From assembly GCA_027486035.1 (NCBI GenBank), contig JAIXPX010000029.1, positions 1 through 32,344 of the forward strand: 32,344 bases of DNA, written 5' to 3'. A model generated the notes under the pieces. It did no database searches. It was not told where the DNA came from and was given only the letters and a program-made list of their open reading frames with translations. Source of the stretch: Erythrobacteraceae bacterium (lineage in GTDB: Bacteria; Pseudomonadota; Alphaproteobacteria; Sphingomonadales; Sphingomonadaceae). Positions 25,084 through 32,344 of this stretch are shown in pieces. The position numbers were made by a program, and so were the translations under genes. Numbering within the stretch: position 1 is the stretch's first letter; each line of letters opens with the position of its first letter.

Positions 25084-25782
25084 CTACAGCTCGACCATGA
25101 TCCGCACCGCCTGGGGGCGCGTGCCGCAAGCCTCCGCGATCCGCTGGCGGCAATCTGCGATCACCGCTTCGGTATCGGGCGCCAGGATCGAAACGGGGGC
25201 AAGCAGGGCCGGATCGACACCCAGCGCAGCAGCGATCGCCTCGATCCGTTCGGGCAGGGGGCGCGCCTTGCCTTTCTCCCACGCCCAGACCGTCGGCTTG
25301 CTGACCCCGAGCGCACCGGCGATGTCGGCGAGGGTGAGCCCCGCCTCGCGCCGCAAGCGGTTGATACGGCTTCCGAGCGTCTCGCCGGGAACGCGCACCG
25401 GTGGTTCCAACCCTGCCTCGGGCTGCACCTGCCTTGATGGCAGCGCGCAAGCGGCCGGCGTCAGGCTCTGGAGCTGGACCGCGGCGAGCGTGGCCGGGCC
25501 GAGCGCCGCGGCAAAGGCGCAGCCGTAGAAGTTCTCGCAGTGCCACACCACGGATGCGCTCACCGCCTCGGCTTCGGGCAGGTCGATGGCGAGCTCGTCG
25601 CCCTCGGCCAGCGCCAGTGCGGTCTCGATCAGCAGGCCGCCTGCAGAAATATTGTGGATCGTGACATTGGCCTCGCCCGCACCGGCGGCAGACCCGCTGG
25701 TCTCGAGGCGCAATGCGCGGCGATGCGCCGTGCGCCGGCTATCGGCGTCGGAGCGGGGATCGAGATGGGCCATGATCGGCAT
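25084..25782 (-). CDS. PilZ-XRE fusion, putative c-di-GMP-responsive regulator
   Basis: This is a 232-residue two-domain protein. The N-terminal PilZ domain (about 16-95) keeps both c-di-GMP-binding signatures: RTAHR (Arg17 and Arg21, RxxxR) and NISAGG (Asn44, Ser46, Gly49). A Pro-rich linker leads to a C-terminal XRE/Cro-type helix-turn-helix (about 136-196, SRINRLRREAGLTLADIAGALGVSKPTVWAWEKG), then a 35-residue tail. This suggests a DNA-binding protein whose activity responds to c-di-GMP (inference). Start ATG 25782 has AAAGG 8 bases upstream; ATG 25773 is an alternative. A perfect 8-bp hairpin abuts that ribosome-binding site. It is adjacent to a degenerate GGDEF gene. The open frame upstream to 25899 is rejected. 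Confidence 0.85.
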   Translation of the reverse strand: MPIMAHLDPRSDADSRRTAHRRALRLETSGSAAGAGEANVTIHNISAGGLLIETALALAEGDELAIDLPEAEAVSASVVWHCENFYGCAFAAALGPATLAAVQLQSLTPAACALPSRQVQPEAGLEPPVRVPGETLGSRINRLRREAGLTLADIAGALGVSKPTVWAWEKGKARPLPERIEAIAAALGVDPALLAPVSILAPDTEAVIADCRQRIAEACGTRPQAVRIMVEL

Positions 25783-25795
25783 GGGGCGCGCCTTT

Positions 25796-25815
25796 CGTCC
25801 TTGTGCGCAAGGACG
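25796..25815 (-). promoter_or_regulatory. 5' UTR hairpin next to the PilZ-XRE start
   Basis: CGTCCTTG (minus strand 25815-25808), loop CGCA, then CAAGGACG (25803-25796) form a perfect 8-bp stem. It ends one base before the AAAGG ribosome-binding site of the PilZ-XRE gene. The structure could control translation or be a processing or protein-binding site. Confidence 0.55.
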
Positions 25816-25885
25816 CCACAGTCCGGCCCGAAACGTTAAGGTGCAGTCACCCTGATTGGTAAATGCCGGTGAAGCGGACCGCTTT

Positions 25886-27157
25886 TCAGCTAACCGCATC
25901 CAGACCGTAAGCCGTGTGCAGCACGCGCACGGCCAATTCGGTCTCGTCCTCGTCGATCATCACGCTGATCTTGATCTCGCTGGTCGAGATCGCCTGGATG
26001 TTGATGCCGCGTTCCGAAAGCGCGCGGAACATCGAGCTGGCGACGCCCGCGTGGCTCTTCATGCCGACGCCGACGACGCTGATCTTGGCGATCTTGCTGT
26101 CGGTGATGATGCGGTTGAAGCCGATCGCGTCGCGGCGGTCCTCGAGCAGCGCCTGCGCGCGGGCGAGGTCGGACTGCGGGACGGTGAAGGTCACATCGGT
26201 CTCGCCCTTGTCGCGGCCGACGTTCTGGATGATCATGTCGACATTGATGCTGGCCGCGGCGAGCGGTTCAAAGATGTTCGCCACCGCGCCGGGCCGGTCG
26301 GGCACGCGGGTGAGGATCACCTTGGCCTCGTTCTTGTCATGCGCGATGCCGGTCACAAGCTGGCGTTCCATCAGGCCCTTCTCCACCAAATCGTCCATTT
26401 CCTCGTCCGAGACGATCATTGTCCCGGGCAGATCATCGGCAGGCGGTGCGCCTTCGCCGATAAAGCTCGACAATACCTGCACCCGCACCTTTTCCTTCAT
26501 CGCGAGGCCGACAGAGCGGGTCTGCAGCACCTTTGCGCCAACGGATGCGAGTTCGAGCATTTCCTCGTAGGTCACCGCCTTCTGCTTGCGCGCCTTGGCG
26601 ACAATCCGCGGATCGGTGGTGTAGACCCCGTCGACATCGGTGTAGATGTCGCAGCGATCCGCCTTGATCGCCGCCGCGACCGCCACCGCCGAGGTATCCG
26701 AACCCCCGCGCCCCAGCGTGGTGACGCGATTATCCTCCGAAAGCCCCTGGAAGCCGGGGATCACCGCGATCTCTCCGGCTTCGAGCGAGGCGATCAGCAC
26801 GTTGGAATCGATCGATTCGACCCGTGCCTTGGCGTGCGCCTCGATGGTGTGAATCGGGAGCTGCCAGCCGAGCCAGCTTCGCGCCTTGCAGCCAAGCGCC
26901 TGCAAGGTCAGCGCCAGCAGCCCGCTGGTGACCTGCTCGCCGCTGGCGACCACCACGTCATACTCGGCCGGATCGTAAAGCGGATTGGCCTCGCGGCAGA
27001 AATTCACGAGGCGATCGGTCTCGCCTGCCATGGCACTGACGACCACCGCGACCTGATCGCCTTTCGCGGCCTGCGCGCGCACGATATTGGCCACCCGGCG
27101 GATACGCTCCGTCCCGGCCATCGAGGTGCCGCCGAATTTCATCACGATACGAGCCAA
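25886..27157 (-). CDS. lysC: Aspartate kinase
   Basis: This is a 423-residue aspartokinase, the first step of lysine, threonine and methionine synthesis (and diaminopimelate for the cell wall). The kinase domain has MKFGGTSMAG at the start, VVVASGEQVTSGLLA, TLGRGGSDTSAVAVAAA and IYTDVDGVYTTDPR. Two C-terminal ACT domains (about 265-423; VPDRPGAVANIFEPLAAASINVD and VGMKSHAGVASSMFRALSERGIN) suggest feedback inhibition by lysine and/or threonine. The start is TTG 27157: the family's usual MARIVMKFGG begins there, and an AGGAG ribosome-binding site lies 7 bases upstream. It diverges from ubiG over only 53 bases, leaving no room for a lysine riboswitch. Confidence 0.96.
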   Translation of the reverse strand: MARIVMKFGGTSMAGTERIRRVANIVRAQAAKGDQVAVVVSAMAGETDRLVNFCREANPLYDPAEYDVVVASGEQVTSGLLALTLQALGCKARSWLGWQLPIHTIEAHAKARVESIDSNVLIASLEAGEIAVIPGFQGLSEDNRVTTLGRGGSDTSAVAVAAAIKADRCDIYTDVDGVYTTDPRIVAKARKQKAVTYEEMLELASVGAKVLQTRSVGLAMKEKVRVQVLSSFIGEGAPPADDLPGTMIVSDEEMDDLVEKGLMERQLVTGIAHDKNEAKVILTRVPDRPGAVANIFEPLAAASINVDMIIQNVGRDKGETDVTFTVPQSDLARAQALLEDRRDAIGFNRIITDSKIAKISVVGVGMKSHAGVASSMFRALSERGINIQAISTSEIKISVMIDEDETELAVRVLHTAYGLDAVS

Positions 27158-27210
27158 GGGGACGCTCCTGCTGGCTGGTGAGTGTTCGCGGGCGCTGTTA
27201 AGGGGGGATC

Positions 27211-27948
27211 ATGGGAAACGCAAACGTATCGAATGTAACCATCAGGCCCGAGGAAGCCGATTTTTTCGCCGGGCTCGCGCGCGACTGGTGGAACCCCAAG
27301 GGGCCGATGGCGAGCCTGCATCAGGTGAACCCGGTGCGGATGGGCTTCATCCGGCAGGCGATTGATGCGCATTGGCCGGGCGCGGGCGCCCTGGCCAAGC
27401 CGCTGGCGGGCAAGGCGGCGCTCGATATCGGCTGCGGGGCGGGGCTGGTGTGCGAGCCCTTGGCGCGGCTGGGCGCAGCGGTGACGGGCGTGGATGCGGC
27501 TGCGGAAAACGTATCGGCGGCGGCGGCCCACGCGGAGGCCGTGGGCCTCGACATCCGCTACATGGCGGGCGAGGTTGCCGGGCTCGACATCGGCACCTTC
27601 GATCTGGTTACCTGTGTCGAGGTGATCGAGCACGTGGCGGACAAGCCTGCCTTTCTGCGCGATGTGGCTGCGCGGCTCGCCTCTGATGGCCTGTTGGTGA
27701 TGTCGACCCCCAATCGCACCGCGGCGTCGCGCGTGCTGCTGGTTGGCGCGGCTGAGGCTGTGGGCTATGTTCCCAAGGGCACGCACCACTGGGAAGATTT
27801 CATCACGCCCGAAGAATTCGAGGCGCTGCTGGCAGAAGCCGGGCTGGCAGTCACCGCAAAGCGCGGGATTGCATGGCGGCCGGGCAAGGGGCTGCACCTG
27901 TCGGACGATATGTCGCTCAATTACATCCTGAGCGCGCGGCGGGTTTAA
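27211..27948 (+). CDS. ubiG: Ubiquinone biosynthesis O-methyltransferase
   Basis: This is a 245-residue SAM-dependent methyltransferase that carries out the two O-methylations of ubiquinone synthesis. It has FAGLARDWWNPKGPMASLHQVNPVRMGFI (the UbiG-specific N-terminal block), the SAM motif ALDIGCGAGLVCEPLARLGA, VEVIEHV, MSTPNRT and HHWEDFITPEEFEALL. The length is standard. An AAGGGGGG ribosome-binding site lies just upstream of ATG 27211. Divergent from lysC. The TAA stop overlaps that of the convergent phosphodiesterase gene by 4 bases, so no terminator separates them. Confidence 0.96.
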   Translation: MGNANVSNVTIRPEEADFFAGLARDWWNPKGPMASLHQVNPVRMGFIRQAIDAHWPGAGALAKPLAGKAALDIGCGAGLVCEPLARLGAAVTGVDAAAENVSAAAAHAEAVGLDIRYMAGEVAGLDIGTFDLVTCVEVIEHVADKPAFLRDVAARLASDGLLVMSTPNRTAASRVLLVGAAEAVGYVPKGTHHWEDFITPEEFEALLAEAGLAVTAKRGIAWRPGKGLHLSDDMSLNYILSARRV

Positions 27949-28967
27949 GGGCAGCGTCGAAGCTTGATCTGCCCGTCGCTGAACACGCCAGCGACTCCTG
28001 CGGCTGCCAGCATCTGCGCCAGCTTCACATCGCCGCAGCCCCGGCCTTTGGGATCATCGCCGCTGCGCAGCATGGCGGGGAGGAAATCGTTCTCCGGCCT
28101 CACGGTCCACGCATGGACATCCAGCCCCGCCGCCTTGGCATCCGCCACCAGTGCTGTCGGGCTGCCATCGGGGGTAAGAACCAGCGCGATATGCGCGCCC
28201 ACCGCATCGGCATATTTCGCCACTTCGGCGAGGCCCGTGGGCGTCACCATTTCGGCATAGTTCATCGCTGGCTCGTCCGCCGGCCCGCCGAGCGGCGCGA
28301 CCAGCTGCACCAGCTTGAAATCGCTGCGCTGCTTGAGGCGCTGCAAGGGGCCGACCTCGAAGCTTTGCACAAACACCGGATCGGCCGCGGTGATCCCGAG
28401 TTGACCGAAATCGCGCAGCAGCAGGTCGACCATGTCGATGCCTGAATCCTGCAACAGGAATTCGGGGTGCTTGAGTTCGGGGTACAGCCCGATGCGGCGG
28501 CCGGTGGCGGCTTCCTTGGCGCGCACCAGCTTCACGATATCGGTCAGCGTCGGCACCTGATACAGCCCGTCAAACCGCGCATTGGCGGGCCGCAAGCTGG
28601 GAATACGCTCCTTCGCTCGCAGCGTGCGCAGTTCGGCAAGCGTGAAGTCCTCGGCAAACCAGCCGGCCACCTTCTGCCCGTCGATGGTCTTGTCGCGGCG
28701 GCGGTCTTCGAATTCCTCGCGGCTCGCCACATCGGTGGTGCCCGACAGCTCGTTTTCATGGCGCGAGACCAGCACCAGATCCTTGGTCGCGACGAGATCG
28801 GGCTCGATATAATCCGCGCCCTGATCGATCGCGAGTTCATAGGCCGCCAGCGTGTGTTCGGGCCGCTCGGCACTGGCGCCGCGGTGCGCAATGATCAGCA
28901 TGTCCTGCGCCGCCACAGGCGCGGCCGCAGCCAGCAGAGCGGCAAGCATCAGGCGGGGCTTAATCAT
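27945..28967 (-). CDS. glpQ: Periplasmic glycerophosphodiester phosphodiesterase
   Basis: This is a 340-residue enzyme that splits glycerophosphodiesters into glycerol 3-phosphate and an alcohol. A signal peptide (about 1-20, ending PVAAQ) indicates periplasmic location. The GDPD TIM-barrel motifs are complete: IAHRGASAERPEHTLAAY, YIEPDLVATKD (metal-binding Glu/Asp), SRHENELSGTTDV (catalytic His) and LYPELKHPEF (Lys). It is the last gene of the pnuC-nadR unit, and its start overlaps the end of nadR by 8 bases. This placement hints that it supplies glycerol phosphate, or perhaps acts on other phosphodiesters related to nucleotide salvage (inference). Confidence 0.93.
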   Translation of the reverse strand: MIKPRLMLAALLAAAAPVAAQDMLIIAHRGASAERPEHTLAAYELAIDQGADYIEPDLVATKDLVLVSRHENELSGTTDVASREEFEDRRRDKTIDGQKVAGWFAEDFTLAELRTLRAKERIPSLRPANARFDGLYQVPTLTDIVKLVRAKEAATGRRIGLYPELKHPEFLLQDSGIDMVDLLLRDFGQLGITAADPVFVQSFEVGPLQRLKQRSDFKLVQLVAPLGGPADEPAMNYAEMVTPTGLAEVAKYADAVGAHIALVLTPDGSPTALVADAKAAGLDVHAWTVRPENDFLPAMLRSGDDPKGRGCGDVKLAQMLAAAGVAGVFSDGQIKLRRCP

Positions 28968-29943
28968 GCAACGCTCCTATTGCGGCGCGCGCGGCGGCGA
29001 GCCTTTCGTGTCCCTGCCCGGCAATTCTCACATACGGCACGCCGGCATCCTCGAGCACCTGCGCCACGATCCTTGCAAACCTGTGACGGTCTGCCGGGTC
29101 GCTGAAAAAGCGTGTGCCGTCATCGACCCACGGCAGATCGGGTTCGAGCAGCAGGTAGAGATCGGCCTTGGGCGCGGCCATCAGCTCGGCGGGCCGTTCG
29201 CCGAGCAGCATTTCGCACCACGCCGCCGTCATCAGCGCATCGGTATCAACCAGCAGCAGCGGCCCGGCCCATTGCGCAGCCGCCGCGATCATTGCCTGCT
29301 GCGCGCGGCCGATCAGGAGAAGATCGTCGCGGGTGAGCGGCTGTTTGTGCACTTCGCAATGGCTGCGGCCATATTCGCCCACGGTGAGCGCCCCAGTCTC
29401 GGCCGCAAGCTGCGCGGCGAGGGTAGTCTTGCCGGTGCTCTCTGCCCCGTGGAGGCAGATGGCGCGGCGGTAATGGGCCTGAACGGGTGGCGGCAGCAGC
29501 GCCCAATACGCCGCCGGATCGGCGCGGACGGTGCTTCCCGAAAGGCCGGAGAGCGGATCATCGGTGAGCCCCAGGACCCGGCCGCCGAGCGGCACGAACA
29601 GTCCGCCCACATGGCGTGCCAGCTCGGCGCCGTAGGCCTCGCCCGCGAACAGATAATCGATGGGTTCGGGATGCGCTGCGGCGACGATGCCGCGCCAGAT
29701 CGGCCAGAAATCGGCGCTGTCCTCGGGCGCTTGCGGCACGACCGCGCCATGCCCCATGACCCGGCAATCAGGCTGGAGTTCGCGCATCCATTGGAGCCGC
29801 GTCTCCCCCGCAATCGGGTCATCAGGCAGCCAGCACACCAGCACGGTGAGTTCATCGACCAGCGCCCGCGCCGCGCGGATCAGCGCCATATGCCCGGCGT
29901 GGGGCGGCATGAATTTGCCTAGCAGGAAGCCGCGCTTCGTCAT
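28960..29943 (-). CDS. nadR: NadR-type NMN adenylyltransferase/ribosylnicotinamide kinase
   Basis: This is a 327-residue bifunctional NAD salvage enzyme. The N-terminal half is a nucleotidyltransferase with GKFMPPHAGH (9-18) and SGSTVRADP (135-143), which adenylylates NMN. The C-terminal half is a P-loop kinase with Walker A GAESTGKTT (166-174), VGEYGR and LLLVDTDAL, which phosphorylates nicotinamide riboside. Unlike enterobacterial NadR it has no N-terminal DNA-binding domain, so it should be an enzyme only. It overlaps pnuC by 4 bases (ATGA), so import and phosphorylation of nicotinamide riboside are coexpressed. Confidence 0.92.
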   Translation of the reverse strand: MTKRGFLLGKFMPPHAGHMALIRAARALVDELTVLVCWLPDDPIAGETRLQWMRELQPDCRVMGHGAVVPQAPEDSADFWPIWRGIVAAAHPEPIDYLFAGEAYGAELARHVGGLFVPLGGRVLGLTDDPLSGLSGSTVRADPAAYWALLPPPVQAHYRRAICLHGAESTGKTTLAAQLAAETGALTVGEYGRSHCEVHKQPLTRDDLLLIGRAQQAMIAAAAQWAGPLLLVDTDALMTAAWCEMLLGERPAELMAAPKADLYLLLEPDLPWVDDGTRFFSDPADRHRFARIVAQVLEDAGVPYVRIAGQGHERLAAARAAIGALHD

Positions 29944-30515
29944 GCCTCAATCGTCTCACCGTTGCGGGCGGCCTTGGCCCAGGCGATCAGCCCGGCGATC
30001 GCCAGCCCGAGGAACGCGACATAAAGCCCGGCGGTGAGATACAGCCCGCGATCAATATAGACCGCAATCGACAGCACATCGATCGCGATCCACAGCGCCC
30101 AGTTTTCCACCCGCCGCATTGCCAGCAGGATCTGCGCCACCACGCTCGCCCCGGCAATCGCGGCATCGGCATAGGGGAGCGCGGCATCGGTGAAGCGCGC
30201 CATGCCCCAGCCGATCCCGATGGTCGCGGCAGCCACCAGCGCCAGCGACAGCGCCCGCGCGCGCCAGCCCATCCATTCCACGCTGACCATCTGCGCCAGC
30301 CCGCCAGCGCGCGCCCAAAGCCACCAGCCCCAGCCCTGCACCACAAAGAAGAACACCTGCAACGCCGCCTCGCCATAGAGCCGCGCATCGCGGAAGATGA
30401 TGAAGTAGAGCGCCACCATCGCCATGCCGAAGGGATAGTTCCAGATGCTGCGCCGCACGAGCAGGCCGACATTGGCGAGCCCCAAGACAACGGCGATGAT
30501 CTCCAGCGGGTTCAT
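29940..30515 (-). CDS. pnuC: Nicotinamide riboside transporter PnuC
   Basis: This is a 191-residue inner-membrane protein with about seven hydrophobic helices. It has NPLEIIAVVLGLANVGLLVRRSIWNYPFGM at the N-terminus, VQGWGWWLWA in the middle and VENWALWIAIDVLSIAVYI near the end, all typical of PnuC. Trapping by the coexpressed NadR kinase drives net uptake of nicotinamide riboside. Start ATG 30515 is preferred to ATG 30557, which would overlap the end of the yffB frame. It lies 20 bases after yffB and overlaps nadR by 4 bases. Confidence 0.93.
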   Translation of the reverse strand: MNPLEIIAVVLGLANVGLLVRRSIWNYPFGMAMVALYFIIFRDARLYGEAALQVFFFVVQGWGWWLWARAGGLAQMVSVEWMGWRARALSLALVAAATIGIGWGMARFTDAALPYADAAIAGASVVAQILLAMRRVENWALWIAIDVLSIAVYIDRGLYLTAGLYVAFLGLAIAGLIAWAKAARNGETIEA

Positions 30516-30535
30516 GACGGGGCGGGCGCTCGGGA

Positions 30536-30883
30536 CTAGCCGAGTGCAGCGGCCCATTCGTCGGGCTTGAAGCCAACGAGGATCCCGCCCGCGTGCTCCG
30601 CAATCGGGCGCTTGATTACCGAAGGATTGGCCGCGAGCAGCGCAGGCGCGGTGTCGGCGCTGGCGGCCAGCGCCTTGTCCGCATCCGACAGCGCGCGGAA
30701 GGTCGTGCCTTTGCGGTTCACCACCACATCAAGGCCTGCCGCAGCGATCCACGCGGCGATCTTTGCCGGGTCAGCGCCTTCCTTCTTGTAGTCATGGAAG
30801 GTGGCGGCGTGGCCCTGCGCCTCAAGCCAGACGCGGGCCTTTTTGACCGTGTCGCAATTGGGGATGCCGTAGAGGTGGATCAT
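30536..30883 (-). CDS. yffB: ArsC/Spx-family thioredoxin-fold protein (YffB type)
   Basis: This is a 115-residue thioredoxin-fold protein. LYGIPNCDTVKKARVWLE at the start has the single family cysteine (Cys10), and FHDYKKEG, NRKGTTFRAL and PSVIKRPI follow as in YffB. Although often named arsenate reductase, YffB proteins have no demonstrated role in arsenate resistance here, and no ars genes are nearby. Glutathione-linked redox activity is the usual suggestion. It lies 15 bases after ruvC and 20 bases before pnuC on the same strand. Confidence 0.9.
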   Translation of the reverse strand: MIHLYGIPNCDTVKKARVWLEAQGHAATFHDYKKEGADPAKIAAWIAAAGLDVVVNRKGTTFRALSDADKALAASADTAPALLAANPSVIKRPIAEHAGGILVGFKPDEWAAALG

Positions 30884-30898
30884 CGTGCCTGTCTCCGT

Positions 30899-31372
30899 CT
30901 AGTTCCGTGGCCCTAGATGCGCATCGGCAATCGCCACCGCGAGCGCATCGGCGGCGTCGCTTCCGGCAATCTGGACGCCAGGCAGCAGCACCTTGACCAT
31001 CGCGGCGACCTGCGCCTTTTCCGCCCCGCCGGTGCCGGTCACCGCCTTCTTGACCAGCCTTGCCGCGTGTTCGTTGACGGTGAGGCCCGTCGCCCCGCAC
31101 GCCGCCAGCACGCAGCCGCGCGCCTGCGCCAGCTTCAATGTGGACTGGGGGTTCTTGTTGACGAAAATTTCCTCCGCCGCCGCGCGATCCGGGCGGTGTT
31201 CGGCGATCACCGCAGCCAATCCTGTCTGCAACGCGGCGAGCCGTTCGGCCAGCGGCGCGCCCGCATCGGTTTTGACCTGCCCGTTGGCAATATGGGTAAT
31301 CCGTGCGCCCTCGGCCCGGATAACACCCCAGCCAGTGCAGGAGAGTGACGGATCAAGGCCGAGGATCAGCAT
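30899..31372 (-). CDS. ruvC: Crossover junction endodeoxyribonuclease
   Basis: This is a 157-residue Holliday-junction resolvase. It has ILGLDPSLSCTGWGVI with catalytic Asp7, AAEEIFVNKNPQSTLKLAQARG with catalytic Glu67 or Glu68, and GSDAADALAVAIADAH with Asp139 and Asp142. The length is normal. It follows yebC and a small membrane protein gene closely (3-base gap to the latter). In many proteobacteria ruvA and ruvB come next; here they are replaced by yffB, pnuC and nadR, so RuvAB must be encoded elsewhere. Confidence 0.96.
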   Translation of the reverse strand: MLILGLDPSLSCTGWGVIRAEGARITHIANGQVKTDAGAPLAERLAALQTGLAAVIAEHRPDRAAAEEIFVNKNPQSTLKLAQARGCVLAACGATGLTVNEHAARLVKKAVTGTGGAEKAQVAAMVKVLLPGVQIAGSDAADALAVAIADAHLGPRN

Positions 31373-31375
31373 GGT

Positions 31376-31726
31376 TCAAAACCGGATGCCAAGGCGTGGT
31401 CCGAATTGCACCATCAGCAGGTATAACAGGATCGTCAGCAGGCAACCTGCCGCCAGGGCTGTCCAGAACCCGAAGCCCTGCCGCAGGAGCACGGGCATGA
31501 GCAGGAACATCGGCAGGCTCGGCAGCACGAACCAGAAGGTCGACTGCGCATGAACCGCCATGTTTTCCGCATCGGGCCGTGCGTGCCACAGAAAGATCAT
31601 GCCGAGGATCGAGACCAGCGGCAGTGATGCAATCAGCGCTGCCATGGTGGGTAGCTTGCGGCCGACTTCCGCAATCGCCGCGATAATGACGCCAGCCAGC
31701 AGCGCCTTCGCGGCAAAGGCCCACAT
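31376..31726 (-). CDS. Small DUF3147-like inner-membrane protein
   Basis: This is a 116-residue hydrophobic protein with four predicted membrane helices, including ALLAGVIIAAIAEV, AALIASLPLVSILGMIFLWH and FWFVLPSLPMFLLMPVLL. It resembles the DUF3147 family of unknown function. The start ATG 31726 shares its A with the TGA stop of yebC (TGATG), so it is translationally coupled to it. Three bases separate it from ruvC. Its position between yebC and ruvC suggests coexpression but gives no role. Confidence 0.8.
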   Translation of the reverse strand: MWAFAAKALLAGVIIAAIAEVGRKLPTMAALIASLPLVSILGMIFLWHARPDAENMAVHAQSTFWFVLPSLPMFLLMPVLLRQGFGFWTALAAGCLLTILLYLLMVQFGPRLGIRF

Positions 31727-32344
31727 CAGCCCAGCTTCTCCATCACCTCGTCGGAGATTTCGTAATTGCCCCACACGGTCTGCACGTCGTCGTCATCGTC
31801 GAGCGTGTCGATCAGCTTCATCAGCGTGGTCGCGACCTCTTCGTTCACATCGACGGTGAGCGAGGGCTTCCACGCCAGCTTGACGTTATCGGCCGCGCCC
31901 AGCGCCTTTTCGAGTTCGCCTGCCACGCCGTGCAGCGCATCGGCCGCGGTCCAGATGGTGTGGCCATCCTCGGAGCTTTCGACATCATCCGCGCCCGCTT
32001 CGATCGCGGCTTCGAGCATTGTCTCCTCGTCACCCGCGCTCGCAGGATATTCGATCATCCCGCACCGTTCGAACCCGTGGCTGACCGAGCCCTCCGAGCC
32101 GAGGTTGCCGCCGTTCTTGCTGAACGCGGTGCGGACATTGGTGGCGGTGCGGTTGCGGTTGTCTGTCAGCGCCTCGACAATCAGCGCGACCCCGCCCGGG
32201 CCGTAGCCTTCGTAGCGGATCTCGACATAATCCTCGCCGCCCGCCTGCCCCGCCTTGTCGATCGCGCGCTGGATATTGTCCTTGGGCATCGACTGCGCGC
32301 GCGCGGCGTTGACCGCGAGGCGCAGACGCGGGTTCATGTCGGGA
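31726..32344 (-). CDS. yebC: YebC/TACO1-family protein (5' end outside window)
   Basis: This is the C-terminal 205 or so residues of a YebC-family protein; the first ~40 residues lie beyond the window. The frame is open to the edge and reads [24 protein letters not shown], which in the family follows an AGHSKFKNI-type N-terminus, so the methionine at 32337 is internal. The [26 protein letters not shown] and [18 protein letters not shown] blocks are diagnostic. The family has been described as transcriptional regulators and as translation factors relieving ribosome stalling at proline-rich stretches. It heads, within the window, the unit containing ruvC. Confidence 0.95.
   Translation of the reverse strand, partial: PDMNPRLRLAVNAARAQSMPKDNIQRAIDKAGQAGGEDYVEIRYEGYGPGGVALIVEALTDNRNRTATNVRTAFSKNGGNLGSEGSVSHGFERCGMIEYPASAGDEETMLEAAIEAGADDVESSEDGHTIWTAADALHGVAGELEKALGAADNVKLAWKPSLTVDVNEEVATTLMKLIDTLDDDDDVQTVWGNYEISDEVMEKLG

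Noticed and set aside
27158..27210. Lysine riboswitch before lysC
   Set aside because: Only 53 bases separate lysC and ubiG, too short for the roughly 170-base lysine riboswitch; the AGGAG/TTG start is close to the edge.

Overview
The window is high-GC DNA with densely packed genes. It looks like the chromosome of an alphaproteobacterium of the order Sphingomonadales, probably the Erythrobacteraceae. This is inferred from gene content and protein style: a large TonB-dependent receptor with a TonB box, an NDUFA9-type complex I associated protein, PilZ and degenerate GGDEF proteins, a gltX with HVGN/KLSKR signatures, and small genes of sphingomonad type. No plasmid, phage, insertion sequence or CRISPR array is visible.

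Layout. 1-2603 (+): the 3' end of rpoC with a strong terminator, a small uncharacterised protein, and a glutamyl-tRNA synthetase. 2600-10905 (-): a five-gene unit, read as dctA-like symporter, secreted esterase, TonB-dependent receptor, M14 carboxypeptidase lipoprotein and DUF885 protein, with overlapping or touching genes. 11122-14111 (+): a divergent DctB/DctD-type two-component system. Tandem palindromes lie in the shared upstream region. 14191-14658: tRNA-Leu(CAG), its promoter, a perfect 16-bp parS site and a G/C-tract repeat region. 14659-20147: an NDUFA9-family protein, a Tat-exported dienelactone hydrolase (-), and a PQQ-dependent quinohemoprotein dehydrogenase followed by a YCF48/BNR-repeat protein (+). 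A REP-like double hairpin follows. 20266-23792 (-): purT, a flavin-dependent nitronate monooxygenase-type gene, purU and a VOC protein. 23886-25782 (-): a PAS-GGDEF protein with a destroyed active-site motif and a PilZ-XRE fusion, separated by an AT-rich island. 25886-27948: lysC (-) and ubiG (+), divergent. 27945-32344 (-): the unit yebC, DUF3147-like membrane protein, ruvC, yffB, pnuC, nadR and a periplasmic glycerophosphodiester phosphodiesterase.

How the genes work together. The most distinctive block is 2600-14111. An outer-membrane receptor, an exported esterase, a carboxypeptidase lipoprotein and a DUF885 protein share a transcription unit with a C4-dicarboxylate symporter, next to a DctBD-type sensor pair. 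The inferred picture is uptake of a conjugated dicarboxylate (ester or peptide linked), periplasmic release and import. Two features depart from the textbook: the DctD-like regulator has lost the GAFTGA motif needed for sigma-54 activation, and the DUF885 protein has lost the glutamate of its HExxPGH motif. Elsewhere, purU is expected to release the formate that purT uses, and pnuC-nadR form a nicotinamide riboside salvage pair.

All calls rest on reading translated sequence and motifs by eye. No database search was possible.
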